A stretch of 64,000 nucleotides of DNA from assembly GCA_017381865.1 (NCBI GenBank), contig JAFOBJ010000098.1, positions 1-64,000 of the forward strand. Reading direction: 5' to 3'. Source of the stretch: Bacteroidales bacterium (GTDB lineage Bacteria; Bacteroidota; Bacteroidia; Bacteroidales; F082). The notes under the pieces were generated by a model, which was not told the origin of the DNA, made no database searches, and worked only from the letters and a program-made list of their open reading frames with translations. This document shows positions 38,001-46,921 of this stretch, piece after piece (position 1 is the stretch's first letter; each line of letters opens with the position of its first letter). A program made the translations under genes and the position numbers.

Positions 38001-39282
38001 AATTCTCAATTTCCTCCACTTCAATAGGAAGTCCTTCGAAAAGATTTATCGGTTCGCCTTCTGTGATAAGCAAGTCGTTTTCGATTCTGATGCCAATTCC
38101 TTCTTCTCTGATGTAGATTCCTGGTTCACAGGTAAGTATCATTCCTGGTTTGAAAGGCTCGAATTTATCGACGCTGTCGTGGACATCGAGGCCGATATGA
38201 TGAGCCATTCCATGCATGAGATATTTTCTATACAAAGGAGCGTCAGGGTCTTGATTTTTCACATCTTCGGCACTGAAGAGACCAAGTTTTATCATCTCTT
38301 CTTCCATCAATTTATAAGTCGTTCTGTTTATCTCGTCGATGGTTCCGCCCACCTTATATAATTTAGTGATTTCCTTCATGACGCGAAGCACTGCGTTGTA
38401 ACAATCTTTTTGTCTTTCAGTAAATTTTCCGTTGATAGGAATTGTGCGACTCAAGTCGGAGGAATAGTTTTTATATTCGCAGCCGATGTCGAAGAGAATC
38501 AAGTCGCCGTCTTTCAAGATTTTATTATTTGCCGAGTAATGAAGACAGCAGGCGTTTTTGCCAGCGGCTACGATTGGATAATAGGCGTGACCATTTGCGC
38601 CATTATATTTAAAAATGTATTCTATCTCAGCTTGAATCTGATATTCATAAACATCTGGTTTCACAGTTTTAAGGCAACGACGGAAAGCTTCTGCCGTAAT
38701 GTCGCAGGCTTGTTTTGTCACCTCGATTTCCTCTTGCGACTTAATCATACGCATCTTATTTAATATAGGTGCGCTGCGTTCAAATTTATGCAAAGGGAAT
38801 TTTGCTTTAATATCATTGAGGAAACGTTGCTGAATTGTAGTCACCTTACATTCATATCTTGGATATTCGAAAGTATTGAGATATATTGTATCGCAAGAAA
38901 GAGCAAGGTCTTGAAGCACGCTTTCAAAGCTATCGGAATACATCACGTTGGTTGCACCTGATATTTCAGCAGCTTCTTTAGAATCAATCATTTCGCCACG
39001 CCAGATAACTTTATTTTCGCTATAAGGCTCAACGAAGAGAATCTCACGCATTGCAGGATTCGGATGATCTGGATATATAATAAGGTATGCACAGTCACGG
39101 TCGATGCCTGTCAGATAAAAGAAATCCGACTGCTGGCGATAAGGATAGAACTGATCGCCATTACGAGGCATTTCTTCATTGGCGCAAAATACCGCCATAG
39201 CATTTTTTGTAAGTTTTTCAGAGAAATTCTTTCTGTTATTTACAAAAAGAGCTTTTCCTATATTATTGTTATTCATATACAT
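37972..39282 (-). CDS. aminopeptidase P family metallopeptidase, shorter paralogue
   Basis: 436 residues; start ATG at 39282, or ATG 39276 two codons later. Aminopeptidase-P N-terminal domain then M24 core with metal ligands in LFDIGCEYKNYSSDLSRT, HGMAHHIGLDVHD, LTCEPGIYI and GIRIENDLLITEG. It is clearly different in sequence from the 473-residue enzyme upstream. The last residues, HNSIHNS plus TAA, are encoded by the ATTCATAATTCA word repeat and probably are not native. Confidence 0.92.
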   Translation of the reverse strand: MYMNNNNIGKALFVNNRKNFSEKLTKNAMAVFCANEEMPRNGDQFYPYRQQSDFFYLTGIDRDCAYLIIYPDHPNPAMREILFVEPYSENKVIWRGEMIDSKEAAEISGATNVMYSDSFESVLQDLALSCDTIYLNTFEYPRYECKVTTIQQRFLNDIKAKFPLHKFERSAPILNKMRMIKSQEEIEVTKQACDITAEAFRRCLKTVKPDVYEYQIQAEIEYIFKYNGANGHAYYPIVAAGKNACCLHYSANNKILKDGDLILFDIGCEYKNYSSDLSRTIPINGKFTERQKDCYNAVLRVMKEITKLYKVGGTIDEINRTTYKLMEEEMIKLGLFSAEDVKNQDPDAPLYRKYLMHGMAHHIGLDVHDSVDKFEPFKPGMILTCEPGIYIREEGIGIRIENDLLITEGEPINLFEGLPIEVEEIENLMHNSIHNS

Positions 39283-39340
39283 TTTTACTTGAATGTTACT
39301 TATTTTTCGACTCTCAAAAGTAATAAAATAATCACATAAA

Positions 39341-39348
39341 CAAAAATA
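39341..39348 (-). promoter_or_regulatory. promoter -7 box for the shorter aminopeptidase
   Basis: CAAAAATA on the plus strand reads TATTTTTG on the minus strand, 58 bases before the ATG. Confidence 0.55.
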
Positions 39349-39383
39349 AAAAAGGCCAAAGAGAAATTACCCTTTAGCCTTTT
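39348..39383 (-). terminator. terminator of the PorT-like gene
   Basis: AAAAAGGC with AAAG pairs with CTTT and GCCTTTT around an AT-rich loop; on the minus strand it ends in a T-run and lies 20 bases past the stop codon at 39403. Confidence 0.6.
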
Positions 39384-39402
39384 ATCTTTAGTCTTTAGCT
39401 TT

Positions 39403-40071
39403 TTATAAAAGTTTGAAACCTAATGTCACTGTAAATACATTTTGTTTTGTGTCATCTCCAATTTCAAACTCTGGAAATCCTGGAATTTCAATTTCATCTT
39501 CAACAGCATCCGATAAACCGAGGCTGTAGTTAACATCTATAGTAAATTTCCAAATATCGATACCGAGGTTAAGAGCTGCGCCAATTGAAGTATCTTCAGC
39601 AAATGACTCATGTGAAGTCTTAATAACATAATCTGAATCAAACAGATTTGATGAATACTCTGTTTTTCCAACTGCGAAATAGAAAACAGGACCTACATTA
39701 GCTCTCATTTTCAATGTTGGTTTATCAACGAACTGATAGCCCAAGAAAATAGGAAGAACAAGATTACTTTGATGGACTGTAAATGTAGGATTCATCTGTG
39801 ATAAGCTTCCATTTCCAAAAGCATTGACTTCTAACACTTTACCTGACTTATAATAGAGCAATTCTGGTTGCAAGACAAACCTGTCGATAGCAAGACGTCC
39901 GAAGATACCGAATGTCATATTGCCTTTGAAATCAGATTTGATATCGTGTCGTTTTACTGATAATTTTGATGTTTGATAACCTACTTTTGGACCTAATGTT
40001 ACAGATGTATTTTGTGCGTTAACAGCTGTAGCCATGAATAACGCTACAAATAATAATAATACTTTTTTCAT
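39403..40071 (-). CDS. PorT-like outer-membrane beta-barrel protein
   Basis: 222 residues. Signal peptide MKKVLLLFVALFMATAVNAQ, then alternating amphipathic strands starting TSVTLGPKVGYQTSKLSV and ending VFTVTLGFKLL, the pattern of the small 8-strand barrels annotated as PorT family in Bacteroidota. PorT itself takes part in type IX secretion, but this broad barrel family has many members with other roles, so no T9SS role is assigned. Confidence 0.8.
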   Translation of the reverse strand: MKKVLLLFVALFMATAVNAQNTSVTLGPKVGYQTSKLSVKRHDIKSDFKGNMTFGIFGRLAIDRFVLQPELLYYKSGKVLEVNAFGNGSLSQMNPTFTVHQSNLVLPIFLGYQFVDKPTLKMRANVGPVFYFAVGKTEYSSNLFDSDYVIKTSHESFAEDTSIGAALNLGIDIWKFTIDVNYSLGLSDAVEDEIEIPGFPEFEIGDDTKQNVFTVTLGFKLL

Positions 40072-40123
40072 TTTGTTAGTTTTAGTTTGTTAATATTAGT
40101 TAGTTATTATAATTTTTCTTCCA

Positions 40124-40131
40124 CAAAAATA
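40124..40131 (-). promoter_or_regulatory. promoter -7 box for the PorT-like gene
   Basis: CAAAAATA on the plus strand reads TATTTTTG on the minus strand, 53 bases before the ATG. Confidence 0.55.
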
Positions 40132-40202
40132 ACATTTTATTTTCATTTATTCAAATCATTTAAAAAAAAATTGTAATTTAGTCAGTCCAAATATATTTAA
40201 GT

Positions 40203-40841
40203 ATGAAAAAAATATTCTTTACTTTAGTTATAGTTACATTGATGACTATCAATGGCTTCGCACAATACAAGCCATTTCAATTCGGTTTAAACATTTCTCC
40301 AAGTGTTAACATTACAAAATCCAACAGCGACTTTATTAAAGAAACAGGAAGTCTCATATCATACAATTGGGGATTTAATGGTAATCTTTATTTTGTTGAA
40401 AATTATGGTATTTCAACAGGTTTTAACATTTTGAACCTAAGAGGCTCATTTATGTACAACAACCCAGAAATCGGAGAAATAAGCGCGAGCATTAAGAACC
40501 AATATCTCGAAGTTCCTTTGACAATGGTTATGAGGACTGAGAAAATTGGCAAACTCAGAGTCGTCGGAAACATCGGCTACGGACTTGGCATTCGTCTCAA
40601 TTCTCAACAAATTTTCACAGATGCTAATTCCAATCCTATAGAAATCAACAATCAATTCAGACTGATTCGTCATGCTTTGATAATAAAAATAGGAACTGAA
40701 TTCAACGTATACAAATCCAGTTGCATCTCAGCATTTTTTGTCTACAACAACAATTTCACAAATATTTACAAAAGCAAAAGCGCTTCTAAACCTAACATAT
40801 CTTTGAACAGTTTAAGTCTCGAGATAGATTTTGTGTTTTAA
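40203..40841 (+). CDS. outer-membrane beta-barrel protein
   Basis: 212 residues. Signal peptide MKKIFFTLVIVTLMTINGFAQ and barrel-like strands such as FQFGLNISPSVNITKS, ending with an aromatic residue in LSLEIDFVF. It resembles the PorT-like neighbour in length and layout but is divergent in sequence and direction. Only 12 bases separate it from nadE, so they may be co-transcribed. Function unknown. Confidence 0.75.
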   Translation: MKKIFFTLVIVTLMTINGFAQYKPFQFGLNISPSVNITKSNSDFIKETGSLISYNWGFNGNLYFVENYGISTGFNILNLRGSFMYNNPEIGEISASIKNQYLEVPLTMVMRTEKIGKLRVVGNIGYGLGIRLNSQQIFTDANSNPIEINNQFRLIRHALIIKIGTEFNVYKSSCISAFFVYNNNFTNIYKSKSASKPNISLNSLSLEIDFVF

Positions 40842-40853
40842 TTTCTTAACAAT

Positions 40854-42443
40854 ATGAAAATCACATTAGCGCAGATTAACCCTATCGTCGGTGACATTGA
40901 CGGCAATAAAGAAAAAATTATCGCTGCTGCTCAACAAGCCAAAGGTTCTTCTTTAGTTGTATTTCCAGAATTATCTTTATGCGGTTTTCCGCCATATAAC
41001 TTATTGGGGTACACTGACTTCATAGAACGTTGCGAAAAAGCCATCGACGAAATCGCAAGACGTTGCGACAATATACCTTTATTAATAGGCGCACCTGTGA
41101 GAAACACCTCTGGCAAAGGCAAGCCTCTTTTCAACGCCGCTGTGTTCTTACATCAAGGCAAATGTCAGATTTTCAAGAAGAAAAACGTAAACGCATATTT
41201 TGAGCCAGCAGACGAAACCAAAATTTTACAACTCGGCTGTATGAAAGTCGCCGTTACTATTGGCGATGACCTTTATAATATTGGCGATGATGAATTTCTC
41301 ATGACAAATCGCATCGACGATTTTGAAGAAAAACCAGAAATCATCGTCAATCTCGCCGCCGATAGATTTGATTATCAACGCGCTGCAAAGAGAAGAGAGA
41401 TTCTCCGTATGACAGCGTTAAAACACGAAATACCATTAATTTACGTCAATCAAGTCGGTGGCAACGCCAACCTAATTTACGACGGTGGTTCCATGGTTTT
41501 CGGATATATGGGCTACGTCGTCAAGAGTCTGCCTTTCTTCAATGAAGAAGTAGCGACATTCGACTGCGAACTTTTCATCTCAATGAAACGAGAAGACAAT
41601 CAAGTCATTCCTTCAAAGATGGAACTAATCCACGACGCCTTGGTTCTCGGCATCCGTGATTTTTTCAACAAACAAGGATTTAAAAAAGCCGTGTTAGGAT
41701 TATCCGGAGGATTAGACTCAGCCCTCGTGATAGCATTGGCCGCCAAAGCATTAGGACCAGAAAACGTATTAGGCATCTTGATGCCATCGCAATATTCCAC
41801 CGACCATTCCGTCAGCGACGCCATCGCATCAGCGGAAAACCTCGGCTGTCATTACCACATCGTACCTATCAAAACAGCCTTTGATGCTTTTGAAGAGACA
41901 TTGAAGCCAATATTTAAAGATATGCCATTCGATGTCACAGAAGAAAACCTTCAGGCAAGAAGCCGCGGCGTCATCGTGATGGCCATTTCAAATAAATTCG
42001 GAAACATCTTACTGAATACCAGCAATAAAAGCGAAGCAGCCGTTGGCTACGGAACACTTTACGGCGACCTATGCGGAAGCCTCTCCGTCATCGGTGACCT
42101 TTACAAGACCGAAGCCTTTGAACTCTGTCGCTACATCAACCGCGATAAAGAGATAATTCCTTGGCACACAATCAATAAGCCGCCATCAGCAGAGTTGCGT
42201 CCTAACCAACAAGACACCGACAGTCTGCCAGATTATTCCATCTTGGACGCCATTCTTTATCAATACATCGAATGCTCGAAGAGCGCAGAAGAAATCATAG
42301 CACAAGGTTTCGATGAAGCAATCGTAAATAAAACAGTGAGAATGGTTTATCGCAACGACTTCAAGCGATTCCAGATTGCTCCTGTCTTAGCAATTTCTCC
42401 TAAACCATTTGCAATGAGAGAAATGCCAATTGTTAAAAAATAA
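40854..42443 (+). CDS. nadE: NAD synthetase, glutamine-dependent type with apparently dead glutaminase domain
   Basis: 529 residues. Residues 1 to about 260 are a nitrilase-type glutaminase domain and 265-529 the synthetase domain with the ATP loop LGLSGGLDSALV (Ser284-Ala290 motif). It amidates deamido-NAD. The domain layout says glutamine-dependent, but the active-site Cys is missing: the family motif T-I-C-E-D-L reads TIGDDLYN, with Gly137 at 41262-41264. Glu39 of the triad remains (VVFPELSLCG), and the loop around the catalytic Lys (FKKKNVNAYFEPADET) has lost the usual NYxVFDE segment. The enzyme therefore probably uses free ammonia. NadD is encoded at 13.3-13.9 kb. Confidence 0.93.
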   Translation: MKITLAQINPIVGDIDGNKEKIIAAAQQAKGSSLVVFPELSLCGFPPYNLLGYTDFIERCEKAIDEIARRCDNIPLLIGAPVRNTSGKGKPLFNAAVFLHQGKCQIFKKKNVNAYFEPADETKILQLGCMKVAVTIGDDLYNIGDDEFLMTNRIDDFEEKPEIIVNLAADRFDYQRAAKRREILRMTALKHEIPLIYVNQVGGNANLIYDGGSMVFGYMGYVVKSLPFFNEEVATFDCELFISMKREDNQVIPSKMELIHDALVLGIRDFFNKQGFKKAVLGLSGGLDSALVIALAAKALGPENVLGILMPSQYSTDHSVSDAIASAENLGCHYHIVPIKTAFDAFEETLKPIFKDMPFDVTEENLQARSRGVIVMAISNKFGNILLNTSNKSEAAVGYGTLYGDLCGSLSVIGDLYKTEAFELCRYINRDKEIIPWHTINKPPSAELRPNQQDTDSLPDYSILDAILYQYIECSKSAEEIIAQGFDEAIVNKTVRMVYRNDFKRFQIAPVLAISPKPFAMREMPIVKK

Positions 42444-42450
42444 TAACATA

Positions 42451-43842
42451 GTGGCACATCACAGAATTCATACTGCGGAAGAGGACCAACGCATGCGTGA
42501 CGAGCGTTATGCCCTGATGACACAGTCGCCAATTAAAAAATTGGTGCTTAAAATGTCGGGGCCGACCATCATCAGTATGCTTGTGACGTCATTCTACAAC
42601 ATCATCGACGCTGCCTTCGTGGGACATATCAGCACTGAAGCCACAGCAGCCGTCGGCGTGTCGTTCGCGTATATGACATTCATCAATGCCATAGGATTTT
42701 TCTTTGGTCACGGCTCGGGCAACTTCATCTCGCAAACTTTGGGCGCGCGTAACTATTCCGACGCCGAGAAAATGGCAGCGACTGGGTTCTTGTCGCCATT
42801 CATCTTCGGTGCAATATCAGGTTTGTTAGGACTGATATTTTTAACGCCATTATCGAGAGCCATCGGCGCAACGCCCGACATAATATCGCAATCAAATGAT
42901 TATCTGTTTTATATCCTGATAGGAACGCCGTTCATGATGTCGGCATTAGCAATGAACAACCAGCTGCGACTACAAGGCAACGCGCGTTACGCCATGATAG
43001 GAATAACATCAGGAGCAGTGCTCAACATCATCCTCGACGCCGTATTCATCTTAATATTCGACATGGGAGTGACAGGAGCATCGCTAGCAACACTTATCAG
43101 TCAGATAATCAGTTGGATAATACTATTAACAGGCACTCGTATGGGAGGTAACGTTCATATCAAATTGAAGAACTTCTCTCCCACCTTAGAACATTACAAA
43201 CAAATCCTAGACGGCGGACTGCCATCATTATGCCGTCAAGTATTAGCTTGTACTTCAACTATTTGTCTCAACCACGCAGCTGCGATATATGCTACGTCAG
43301 GCAATGAAGCATCAACAATAGCTGCATTCTCTATTGTTTCAAGATGCATGATGTTCGCTTTCTCCATAGTGCTAGGCATCGGACAAGGATTCCAACCGAT
43401 ATGCGGTTTCAACTATGGAGCAAAACTATACGCAAGAGTAAGAGAATCATACACTTTCACTATGTGTATCATGACAATGTTTTTGCTTTTCTCTGGAACA
43501 TTAGGATTTATCTTCGCACCAGAAATCATCAGTTTCTTCAGAAGCGAAGACGCCGAACTCATCGCCATAGGAACAAGAGTGCTGAGATGGCAATGTATCT
43601 CCTTCCCTCTCATAGGATTATCAACATCGACGAATATGCTGCTGCAAACATTAAGAAAGACATGGCCAGCGACGATATTATCAATGTGCCGCCAAGGAAT
43701 ATTCTTCCTTCCAATATTATACATCGCACCATTATTCCTTGGATTACAAGGCATTGAGATGACACAAGCCATCGCCGACGTATGCACATTCTTATTAGCG
43801 ATACCAATGGCGGTTAAAGTCACCAAGTCACTGAGACACTAA
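42451..43842 (+). CDS. MATE family efflux transporter
   Basis: 463 residues if GTG 42451 is the start; ATG 42493 is a shorter option, and the TTG inside nadE is rejected. Twelve predicted membrane segments in two MATE halves; the first reads LKMSGPTIISMLVTSFYNIIDAAFVG, with related sequence in the second half. Such pumps exchange Na+ or H+ for drugs or metabolites; substrate unknown. It starts 7 bases after nadE. The last residues, KVTKSLRH plus TAA, are encoded by a CACCAAGTCACTGAGACACTAA word repeat. Confidence 0.9.
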   Translation: MAHHRIHTAEEDQRMRDERYALMTQSPIKKLVLKMSGPTIISMLVTSFYNIIDAAFVGHISTEATAAVGVSFAYMTFINAIGFFFGHGSGNFISQTLGARNYSDAEKMAATGFLSPFIFGAISGLLGLIFLTPLSRAIGATPDIISQSNDYLFYILIGTPFMMSALAMNNQLRLQGNARYAMIGITSGAVLNIILDAVFILIFDMGVTGASLATLISQIISWIILLTGTRMGGNVHIKLKNFSPTLEHYKQILDGGLPSLCRQVLACTSTICLNHAAAIYATSGNEASTIAAFSIVSRCMMFAFSIVLGIGQGFQPICGFNYGAKLYARVRESYTFTMCIMTMFLLFSGTLGFIFAPEIISFFRSEDAELIAIGTRVLRWQCISFPLIGLSTSTNMLLQTLRKTWPATILSMCRQGIFFLPILYIAPLFLGLQGIEMTQAIADVCTFLLAIPMAVKVTKSLRH

Positions 43843-43935
43843 GTCACTAAGTTATTAAGGTAATAAAAATAATTCCCAACTCCTAACTCCTAACTAAAAA
43901 AACTTATTGTCTTGTAGTCTTGTAGTCTTGTTGAC
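43817..43935. repeat. word repeats, AAGTCACTGAGACACT, AACTCCTAACTCC and GTCTTGTAGTCTT types
   Basis: Three word families in series begin inside the final codons of the MATE gene and run up to the lysS promoter. Confidence 0.85.
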
Positions 43936-43943
43936 TTTTTTAT

Positions 43944-43951
43944 TATATTTG
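43944..43951 (+). promoter_or_regulatory. promoter -7 box for lysS
   Basis: TATATTTG is a full match, 35 bases before the lysS ATG. Confidence 0.6.
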
Positions 43952-43986
43952 CAAGTTTAATAGAATTTAAGAAAAATTAACATATT

Positions 43987-45708
43987 ATGTTAAGCGAACA
44001 AGAACAAATAAGAAGGAACTCATTAAACGAGTTATACAAATTAGGCATCAATCCTTATCCACAGGCAGCTTATGAAGTCAATGTCAACACAGCACAAATC
44101 GCTGAAGAATTTGATGACAACGACTTATCAAAATTTGAGAACGTAAGCATCGGCGGTCGTATCATGAGCCGTCGTATCATGGGCGCAGCTTCATTCTGCG
44201 AGCTTCAAGACGCTCACGGTCGCGTTCAAATCTACATCAAACGCGACGAAATCTGTCCTGGCGAAGATAAGACTTTATATAACGTGGTTTTCAAACGTCT
44301 CCTCGACATCGGCGACTTCATCGGTGTTAAAGGTTTCGTTTTCCGCACACAAGCTGGCGAAGTTTCAATTCATGTTAAAGAATTGACAGTACTCAGCAAG
44401 TCATTGCGTCCACTCCCAATCGTAAAAGAAAAAGACGGCGTCATCTACGATGCTTTCACCGATCCAGAACAACGCTATCGTATGCGTTACGTCGACTTAG
44501 TCGTAAATGAAAATGTGAAAAACATCTTCATCGCTCGTACTAAGATCATCAACTCAATGCGTAACTTCTTCAACGAGAGCGGCTACCTCGAAGTAGAAAC
44601 TCCAATCTTACAATCGATTCCTGGCGGTGCAACAGCACGTCCTTTCATCACTCATCACAACGCTCTCGACATCCCTATGTACATGCGTATCGCTAACGAG
44701 CTTTACCTCAAACGTCTCATCGTTGGTGGCTTCGACGGCGTGTATGAGTTCTCACGCAACTTCCGCAACGAAGGCATGGACCGCACTCACAACCCTGAAT
44801 TCACATGTATGGAAATCTATGTCGCTTACAAAGACTACATCTGGATGATGGACTTCACAGAAAGAATGATCGAACGCGTCGTGACTGAAGTGTTCGGCAC
44901 TGACACAGTGAAAGTCGGCGACAACGAAATATGCTTCAAACGTCCTTTCAAACGCATCTCTATGATTGACTCTATCAAAGAAAAGACTGGCGTCGACATT
45001 ACAGGCATGGACGAAGCACAACTTCGTGAAGTTTGCAAAAAGCTCGAAATCGAAATCGATGACACAATGGGTAAAGGCAAACTCATCGACGAAATCTTCG
45101 GAGCAAAATGCGAAGGCACTTACATCCAACCTACATTCATCACAGACTATCCAGTCGAGATGTCACCATTATGTAAACGTCACCGCGAAAACCCAGAACT
45201 CACAGAACGTTTTGAGTTGATGGTCAACGGCAAGGAACTCGCCAACGCTTATACAGAGTTGAACGACCCTATCGACCAACGCGCTCGTTTCGAAGAACAA
45301 ATGAAACTCTCAGAACGCGGCGACAACGAAGCTATGTTCATCGACCAAGACTTCTTACGCGCTATGGAATATGGTATGCCTCCAACATCAGGTATGGGCA
45401 TCGGCATCGACCGTCTCGTGATGTTACTCACAGGTCAGCTCGCAATCCAAGAAGTTCTCTTCTTCCCAACAATGCGTCCTGAAAAAGTCAAGAAAGTCGC
45501 TACAGAACAAGACTTTATGGCTATCGGCGTTCCTGAAGTATGGGCAAAAGTTCTCATCAACGCAGGTTACACAGCAGTAGAAATGCTGAAAGCCGAGAAA
45601 CCAGCAGCACTTCGTGAGAAGTTGAATGGACTCCGCAAGAAAAACAAGATGGACGTCCCAGCACTTCAACTCGAAGAAGTAACACAATGGATTGAAAACA
45701 ATGCATAA
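43987..45708 (+). CDS. lysS: lysine-tRNA ligase, class II
   Basis: 573 residues, longer than E. coli LysS (about 505) because of a C-terminal extension of about 70 residues (from about 500, [18 protein letters not shown] to the end) typical of Bacteroidota. N-terminal OB domain with [19 protein letters not shown], class II motif 2 [17 protein letters not shown] and motif 3 [11 protein letters not shown]. It charges tRNA-Lys. The C-terminal Asn-Ala and stop are encoded by the ATGCATAATTCATAATT word repeat. Codon choice suggests high expression. Confidence 0.96.
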   Translation: MLSEQEQIRRNSLNELYKLGINPYPQAAYEVNVNTAQIAEEFDDNDLSKFENVSIGGRIMSRRIMGAASFCELQDAHGRVQIYIKRDEICPGEDKTLYNVVFKRLLDIGDFIGVKGFVFRTQAGEVSIHVKELTVLSKSLRPLPIVKEKDGVIYDAFTDPEQRYRMRYVDLVVNENVKNIFIARTKIINSMRNFFNESGYLEVETPILQSIPGGATARPFITHHNALDIPMYMRIANELYLKRLIVGGFDGVYEFSRNFRNEGMDRTHNPEFTCMEIYVAYKDYIWMMDFTERMIERVVTEVFGTDTVKVGDNEICFKRPFKRISMIDSIKEKTGVDITGMDEAQLREVCKKLEIEIDDTMGKGKLIDEIFGAKCEGTYIQPTFITDYPVEMSPLCKRHRENPELTERFELMVNGKELANAYTELNDPIDQRARFEEQMKLSERGDNEAMFIDQDFLRAMEYGMPPTSGMGIGIDRLVMLLTGQLAIQEVLFFPTMRPEKVKKVATEQDFMAIGVPEVWAKVLINAGYTAVEMLKAEKPAALREKLNGLRKKNKMDVPALQLEEVTQWIENNA

Positions 45709-45780
45709 TTCATAATTCATAATGCATAATTAGGAATAAAGGAAGTCTAATTCCTAACTCCTAATTCCTAACTCATAACT
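45701..45780. repeat. word repeats, ATGCATAATTCATAATT and AATTCCTAACTCC types
   Basis: Starts within the lysS stop region; ATTCATAAT words are followed by AATTCCTAACTCCTAATTCC words up to the holB ATG. Confidence 0.85.
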
Positions 45781-45784
45781 GAAT

Positions 45785-46921
45785 ATGTTGTTTTCTCAGA
45801 TTATAGGTCACGAAGACATTAAGAAGAAACTTATACAGAGCGTAAAGGAAAATCGTATTGCCCATGCGCAGTTGTTCTTGGGTCCAGAAGGAACAGGAAA
45901 ACTCGCATTGGCAATCGCCTATGCGCAGTATATCAATTGTACCAACAAAAGAGAAAACGACAGTTGTGGAGAATGTCCTTCTTGCAAGAAATTCAATACA
46001 TTAGCACATCCTGATTTACATTTTATATTTCCTTCTTCAACAAATAAAAGTGTCAAGAAAGATCCAGAATCGGATTTATTTCTAACAGAATGGCGCGAAT
46101 ATCTAGAGTCATGTAATTGTTACACAAGCCTTTCAAGTTGGTACAACGCTCTAGACATTGAGAACAAACAAGGCTCCATCAATGTACGCGACGCTGCTAC
46201 CATTATGAGAAAATTAACTCTCAAAGCATACGAAGCAGAATATAAAACAGCTATAATTTGGATGGCAGAAAAACTTAACATACAAGCCGCCAATAAGTTA
46301 CTCAAGCTTTTAGAAGAACCACCAGAAAAAACCATCTTTATATTAATTTCCGAAAATCAAGAGGAATTACTTATGACGATACGCTCTCGTACCGTTTTAA
46401 TGAAAATTCCTAAATTGTCATACAACGAAGTAAATGACGCTCTCGTAAAGAAATTCAGTTGCAGTGCAGAAAACGCACACAACGCAGCAGTTTTATCTAA
46501 CGGCAACTGGATTCTAGCGACTAATTACGTTGATAATCAAGATGAAGAAAAAATATACTTCACTTGTTTCCAAAAATGGATGCGCTATTGCTTCAAATTC
46601 AGTGCGCCAGAACTCATCGACTTCATCGCCAACGACATCAAACCTTTAGGCAGAGAAAAACAAAAAGAATTCCTATCTTACGGACTCAGCCTATTCCATA
46701 ACGCATTGTTTATCAACAACGGATTGATGAATAACGTATTACTTCCAGAAGATGAAAAAGCTTTCTTGAAAAACTTCGCACCTTTCATTTCAAACAACAA
46801 CATCGACTTAATTACCGAACTTTTTGAAGAAAGCATAAACCAAATAGAACGTAACGGAAATGCTTCTTTAATATTCTTAGATAACAGCTTTAAGATTTTT
46901 AACTATTTCAAAATGAAGTAA
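45785..46921 (+). CDS. holB: DNA polymerase III subunit delta-prime
   Basis: 378 residues. AAA+ clamp-loader subunit: GPEGTGKLALAIAYAQ is the P-loop region, CGECPSCKKFN a zinc-type Cys cluster (about residues 61-66), and KLLKLLEEPPEKTIFILIS the conserved sensor segment followed by SRT. It is part of the complex that loads the sliding clamp. The stop overlaps the lnt start by 1 base, so the two are translationally coupled; dus follows with a 4-base overlap. Confidence 0.92.
   Translation: MLFSQIIGHEDIKKKLIQSVKENRIAHAQLFLGPEGTGKLALAIAYAQYINCTNKRENDSCGECPSCKKFNTLAHPDLHFIFPSSTNKSVKKDPESDLFLTEWREYLESCNCYTSLSSWYNALDIENKQGSINVRDAATIMRKLTLKAYEAEYKTAIIWMAEKLNIQAANKLLKLLEEPPEKTIFILISENQEELLMTIRSRTVLMKIPKLSYNEVNDALVKKFSCSAENAHNAAVLSNGNWILATNYVDNQDEEKIYFTCFQKWMRYCFKFSAPELIDFIANDIKPLGREKQKEFLSYGLSLFHNALFINNGLMNNVLLPEDEKAFLKNFAPFISNNNIDLITELFEESINQIERNGNASLIFLDNSFKIFNYFKMK

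Noticed and set aside
42430..42450. TTG start of the MATE gene inside nadE
   Set aside because: It would add seven non-conserved residues read from nadE codons; GTG 42451 or ATG 42493 fits the family better.
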